Assembly (NCBI GenBank): GCA_046756245.1
Contig: JBHHVZ010000114.1
Span: 1-8,380, forward strand
Length of the DNA: 8,380 bases
Source: G021776435 sp046756245
GTDB taxonomy: Bacteria > Pseudomonadota > Alphaproteobacteria > Caulobacterales > Parvularculaceae
Reading direction: 5' to 3'
Shown: piece by piece, positions 6,179-8,380 of the stretch
Layout of the letters: every line of letters starts with the position of its first letter
How positions within the stretch are numbered: the stretch's first letter is position 1
The notes under the pieces: model-generated
Told to the model about the DNA's origin: nothing
Seen by the model: only the letters and a program-made list of their open reading frames with translations
Databases searched by the model: none
Position numbers and translations under genes: made by a program

Positions 6179-6184
6179 TTGACA
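6179..6184 (+). promoter_or_regulatory. Consensus -35 box for the TIGR02300 gene
   Basis: A perfect TTGACA lies at 6179-6184 in the 118-bp divergent gap between aroA and the TIGR02300 gene, pointing toward the latter. The -10 region at normal spacing (around 6202-6207, CAACAG) is weak, so the promoter call rests on the -35 and position only. Confidence 0.35.
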
Positions 6185-6246
6185 GGCGCTCCGCCCCGTG
6201 GCAACAGGCCCGAAAAAGATCGATTTTCAGTCAGGGAATTACCGCT

Positions 6247-6663
6247 GTGACCAAACCCGAGCTTGGCGTCAAACGCGACTGTCCGGAATGCGGAGCGCGA
6301 TTCTACGATCTTAACAAGGAGCCCGCGCGCTGCCCTAAATGCGAACACGAATTCACGCCGGAGGCGCTTTTGAAACCGCGCCGCCCGCGGCCTCAGGACG
6401 AAGAGACGGAAACCCCTCAGGAATCCAAAAAGACGCCGGAAACGTCTCTTGAATCCGCCGACAAGGAAGCCAAACCCGCCAAAAGCGCCCGCAAGGCCGC
6501 TCTTGATGAAGATGACGATGATGATGACGACGACGATGAAGATGATCTCTCCGATATCGAGGATATCGAGGTCGACATCGACGACGACAATGACTCGCTG
6601 CTTGACGACGACGAGGATGATAGCGACGTATCGGGCATCGTTTCCTCGAAAGACGACGACTAA
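6247..6663 (+). CDS. TIGR02300 / FYDLN-acid family protein
   Basis: This is a 138-aa protein of the FYDLN-acid family (TIGR02300), a conserved alphaproteobacterial family of unknown function. The N-terminal part, from MTKPELGVKRDCPECGARFYDLN through CPKCEHEFTPE, holds a zinc-ribbon-like CxxC...CxxC set (Cys12, 15, 29, 32) around the name-giving FYDLN motif (residues 19-23). After a charged linker, residues 87-138 are strongly acidic, including nine consecutive aspartates at 89-97. This tail is probably disordered and could bind metal or a basic partner. The start is GTG at 6247; the upstream frame overlaps aroA in antisense and has no family similarity. A weak Shine-Dalgarno (AGGG) precedes it. 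Divergence from aroA with a tRNA-Ala just downstream is the order I recall for this family. Confidence 0.93.
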   Translation: MTKPELGVKRDCPECGARFYDLNKEPARCPKCEHEFTPEALLKPRRPRPQDEETETPQESKKTPETSLESADKEAKPAKSARKAALDEDDDDDDDDDEDDLSDIEDIEVDIDDDNDSLLDDDEDDSDVSGIVSSKDDD

Positions 6664-6700
6664 CAGTCGCGTTTCGGAATTTCGCCTGTAGGAGGAAGAC

Positions 6701-6729
6701 TTGCGCGCGGTTCGAACGCCCGCTAGGTT
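6701..6729 (+). promoter_or_regulatory. Possible tRNA-Ala promoter
   Basis: TTGCGC (6701-6706) and TAGGTT (6724-6729) are spaced by 17 bases and end about 42 bases before the mature tRNA 5' end. The -35 is moderate and the -10 poor, so this is tentative. Read-through from the TIGR02300 gene is an alternative. Confidence 0.3.
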
Positions 6730-6771
6730 CCGCCTCCCGCCGCGCCCCCCAAAGCGCGCATCGAGGGATTT

Positions 6772-6847
<76 letters not shown>

Positions 6848-6953
6848 CCGATTCTCAAGAGTTTTCAATTATTTAGAGTTAGTCCGGCTCCGGAGCGTTT
6901 TAGAACAAACGCGAACGCGGGCCTGCCGTTGCCAGATATTGCCAAGGCTTTGT
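6848..6953. other. Spacer between tRNA-Ala and the chimeric recombinase gene; possible attachment-site region
   Basis: This more AT-rich 106-bp spacer contains a GCTCCGGAGC palindrome and a small CGTTT/AAACG hairpin, but no convincing terminator. If an island integrated at the tRNA, an attachment core would span the tRNA 3' end and the start of this spacer. The matching direct repeat is not found in this window. Confidence 0.35.
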
Positions 6954-8060
6954 TCACGCCTTGATCTCTTTGCGGGAATTCAAGTGGTCGCCCGCCGTGA
7001 TCGCCGGAACCGGAGCCGCCCGGCCCGGCAGTTCGATCACCGCCGCGCGTTTGGCTTCGTCCGTCACCTGCACGTAAAACTGGCGCGTGATGCGCGAGCC
7101 TTTGGCGTGCCCCATAAGGCCCTGCAGGACGCTTTCAGCGACGCCGCGTTCGGCCTGCCAAGTGGCATGAGCTTTTCGCAATGACTTTACCTGAATATGA
7201 ACCGGTCGGCCGCGGCGTTTGATCTCGGCCGCGGCCACCGCATTCACCCCGGTCTTGCGAAATTCGCCGATTGGCTTGTCGGGATGGTCACCCGGAAAGA
7301 CATAGGCGCCTTTCCTCGGCAAATTGCGGATCACCTCCAACAAGCCGTCGCTTAAGGGAATACGCCGTTCTGATTGCTGGGTCTTCGGCGTCCAGCCTTC
7401 TCTGGACTCGATGTCAACAAACCCGGCCTCTTCGTCGACGCACTCCCAGGTGAGATTAATCGCCTCGCCCTTCCGACATCCGGTCTCCGCCAGAAAGCGG
7501 ATGAGCGGCTTCAAATAATCGGGCAAATGCGTGATGATCCGAACGACTTCTTCAGGGGTCGGAACAATCGTCTTCGCCGGCGCTTGCGGTACGCGTTCGC
7601 ACTTGGGCGCCGTGAGCAAGTGACGTTGTTTCACCGCCCAATTGAAAACGAGATTGAGGATATTGAGTTCGCCGTTGACCGTGATCGGTTTCACGCCGTC
7701 TTCCAATCGCGCCGGATCGAGGATGGTGATCTTCTTTTGGCCGACCGCCTTGAGCACCACGAAATGATTCATGTTCCAGTGAAGGATGGCGGGCGCGGCG
7801 AGGTCCTTAAGACCCTCCATCTCGAGGCGAAGCGCGCGGGTGCCGAAGCCCAGCGTGTCCGCCATCTGCATCAGGTCGCGCAGAGTAGCGCCCTTGAGTG
7901 AGGCACTAAACTGCTGACGCAATCCGTTGAGGTCGACATTATGGCCATGATGGCGCGCGACCATTGCCACGCAGGCGAGCCCGCATTCGGCGGCTTCGGA
8001 TTGAAGAATCGGTTTCAACCCACCTATTCGATCCCCAATGCCGCGCGCAACCCCAACCAT
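6954..8060 (-). CDS. Chimeric protein: C39 peptidase domain fused to a tyrosine recombinase catalytic domain
   Basis: The encoded 368-aa protein joins two unrelated halves. Residues about 15-117 are a C39 double-glycine leader peptidase domain, normally the cytoplasmic N-terminus of bacteriocin ABC exporters. It has ILQSEAAECGLAC with catalytic Cys26, NHFVVLK with His99, and ILDPA with Asp115. Immediately after ILDPA the sequence becomes a tyrosine recombinase: TVNGELNILNLVFNWAVKQ (end of the core-binding domain), then Arg196 in TGCRKGEAINLTW, Lys226 in TPK, KSLR (Lys292, Arg295), MGH (His318) and nucleophile candidate Tyr329 in RQFYVQ. Lys292 replaces the usual His, a variant known in vaccinia-type topoisomerases. 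Transporter membrane and ATPase parts and most of the recombinase DNA-binding domain are missing. The ATG at 8060-8058 lies 10 bases after the upstream stop; the Shine-Dalgarno is weak. Either half may be non-functional; a deletion fusion is the likely origin, with the reading frame intact. Confidence 0.85.
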   Translation of the reverse strand: MVGVARGIGDRIGGLKPILQSEAAECGLACVAMVARHHGHNVDLNGLRQQFSASLKGATLRDLMQMADTLGFGTRALRLEMEGLKDLAAPAILHWNMNHFVVLKAVGQKKITILDPARLEDGVKPITVNGELNILNLVFNWAVKQRHLLTAPKCERVPQAPAKTIVPTPEEVVRIITHLPDYLKPLIRFLAETGCRKGEAINLTWECVDEEAGFVDIESREGWTPKTQQSERRIPLSDGLLEVIRNLPRKGAYVFPGDHPDKPIGEFRKTGVNAVAAAEIKRRGRPVHIQVKSLRKAHATWQAERGVAESVLQGLMGHAKGSRITRQFYVQVTDEAKRAAVIELPGRAAPVPAITAGDHLNSRKEIKA

Positions 8061-8070
8061 TGCTGTAATG

Positions 8071-8380
8071 TTAGTTAGAATCCGGGAAATATATCGCCCG
8101 TACGCGATACTTGCCGGGCGGCAACATGAGTGCGACATCTTCATCCGGCCGAATGGCGACGGTATCCATTGGCACCGCCTCGTCAGGTTCGTCGATCGGA
8201 CGCGCTTCAATGACCCGCCAGCCTGTTCGCGGCGCTAACGCAGGCGGCACGTCAATGGGTACATCACCCGTCTCAACCCGCCAACTTGGGCGACTGCGAA
8301 TATAGCTTGGCTGCGGATGATCCACGAAAAGATCATAAGAGCCGGCAAGCGCCTCATCAGGCGGCGCGGAAAGGCGGACC
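8071..8380 (-). CDS. C-terminal part of an unrecognised protein (partial)
   Basis: A minus-strand frame is open from the window edge to a TAA at 8073-8071 and encodes about 103 residues ending PPGKYRVRAIYFPDSN. I do not recognise the family. The segment is rich in Pro, Asp and Glu, with no Cys, no transmembrane stretch and no obvious catalytic motif. The end has the look of a beta-strand-rich extracytoplasmic domain, but that is impression only. A GTG at 8325 could start a short version, but the frame continues through codons that read like protein, so a longer gene extending beyond the window is more likely. It lies 10 bases upstream of the C39-recombinase gene on the same strand, suggesting that it once formed an operon with the C39 exporter gene. 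Confidence 0.6.
   Translation of the reverse strand, partial: VRLSAPPDEALAGSYDLFVDHPQPSYIRSRPSWRVETGDVPIDVPPALAPRTGWRVIEARPIDEPDEAVPMDTVAIRPDEDVALMLPPGKYRVRAIYFPDSN

Noticed and set aside
6417..6638. Poly-serine minus-strand frame
   Set aside because: Another antisense reading of the aspartate-rich codon run, with no independent support.
8061..8210. 50-residue N-terminal extension of the C39-recombinase protein
   Set aside because: It overlaps the upstream open frame in another phase and does not resemble exporter N-termini. The ATG at 8060, just after the upstream stop, fits better.

Overview
The window looks like an alphaproteobacterial chromosome. The reasons are its high GC content, a set of genes found together in many Alphaproteobacteria (aroA, cmk, rpsA, a TIGR02300/FYDLN-acid protein and a tRNA-Ala), and two kinds of intergenic hairpin repeats that resemble those of Hyphomicrobiales and related genomes. 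The resemblance of the repeats is from memory, and no genus is proposed.

Layout from left to right. Positions 1-45 (minus) hold the first 15 codons of mutM. Positions 46-280 are an intergenic repeat cluster: two hairpins, a CCCTAGT/CCCTAAT heptamer array, and a possible rpsA terminator. Next come rpsA (281-2014, minus) and cmk (2185-2850, minus), separated by a 170-bp gap that holds a perfect 22-bp-arm hairpin. A compact type II-like restriction-modification (R-M) module fills 2981-4703. It consists of a PD-(D/E)xK endonuclease on the plus strand, facing a beta-class DNA methyltransferase and a small winged-helix protein on the minus strand. Then aroA follows (4785-6128, minus), with the divergent TIGR02300 gene (6247-6663, plus) and tRNA-Ala(GGC) (6772-6847, plus). 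The last part is an accessory region. It carries a chimeric gene (6954-8060, minus) that joins a C39 bacteriocin-processing peptidase domain to a tyrosine recombinase catalytic domain, and the C-terminal end of an unrecognised gene (8071 to the window edge, minus).

The core genes cover amino-acid biosynthesis (aroA), nucleotide metabolism (cmk), translation (rpsA, tRNA-Ala) and DNA repair (mutM). The R-M module sits exactly between aroA and cmk, which are normally adjacent in this group. It therefore looks like a clean insertion into a housekeeping operon. The winged-helix and methyltransferase genes run with the host operon and only the nuclease opposes it.

The most unusual item is the peptidase-integrase fusion next to tRNA-Ala. 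It keeps a recognisable C39 Cys-His-Asp triad and a full set of tyrosine recombinase catalytic residues, but lacks both the ABC transporter part of a normal C39 exporter and most of the recombinase's N-terminal DNA-binding domain. The simplest reading is a deletion junction in a decaying tRNA-associated island. An in-frame functional fusion cannot be excluded.
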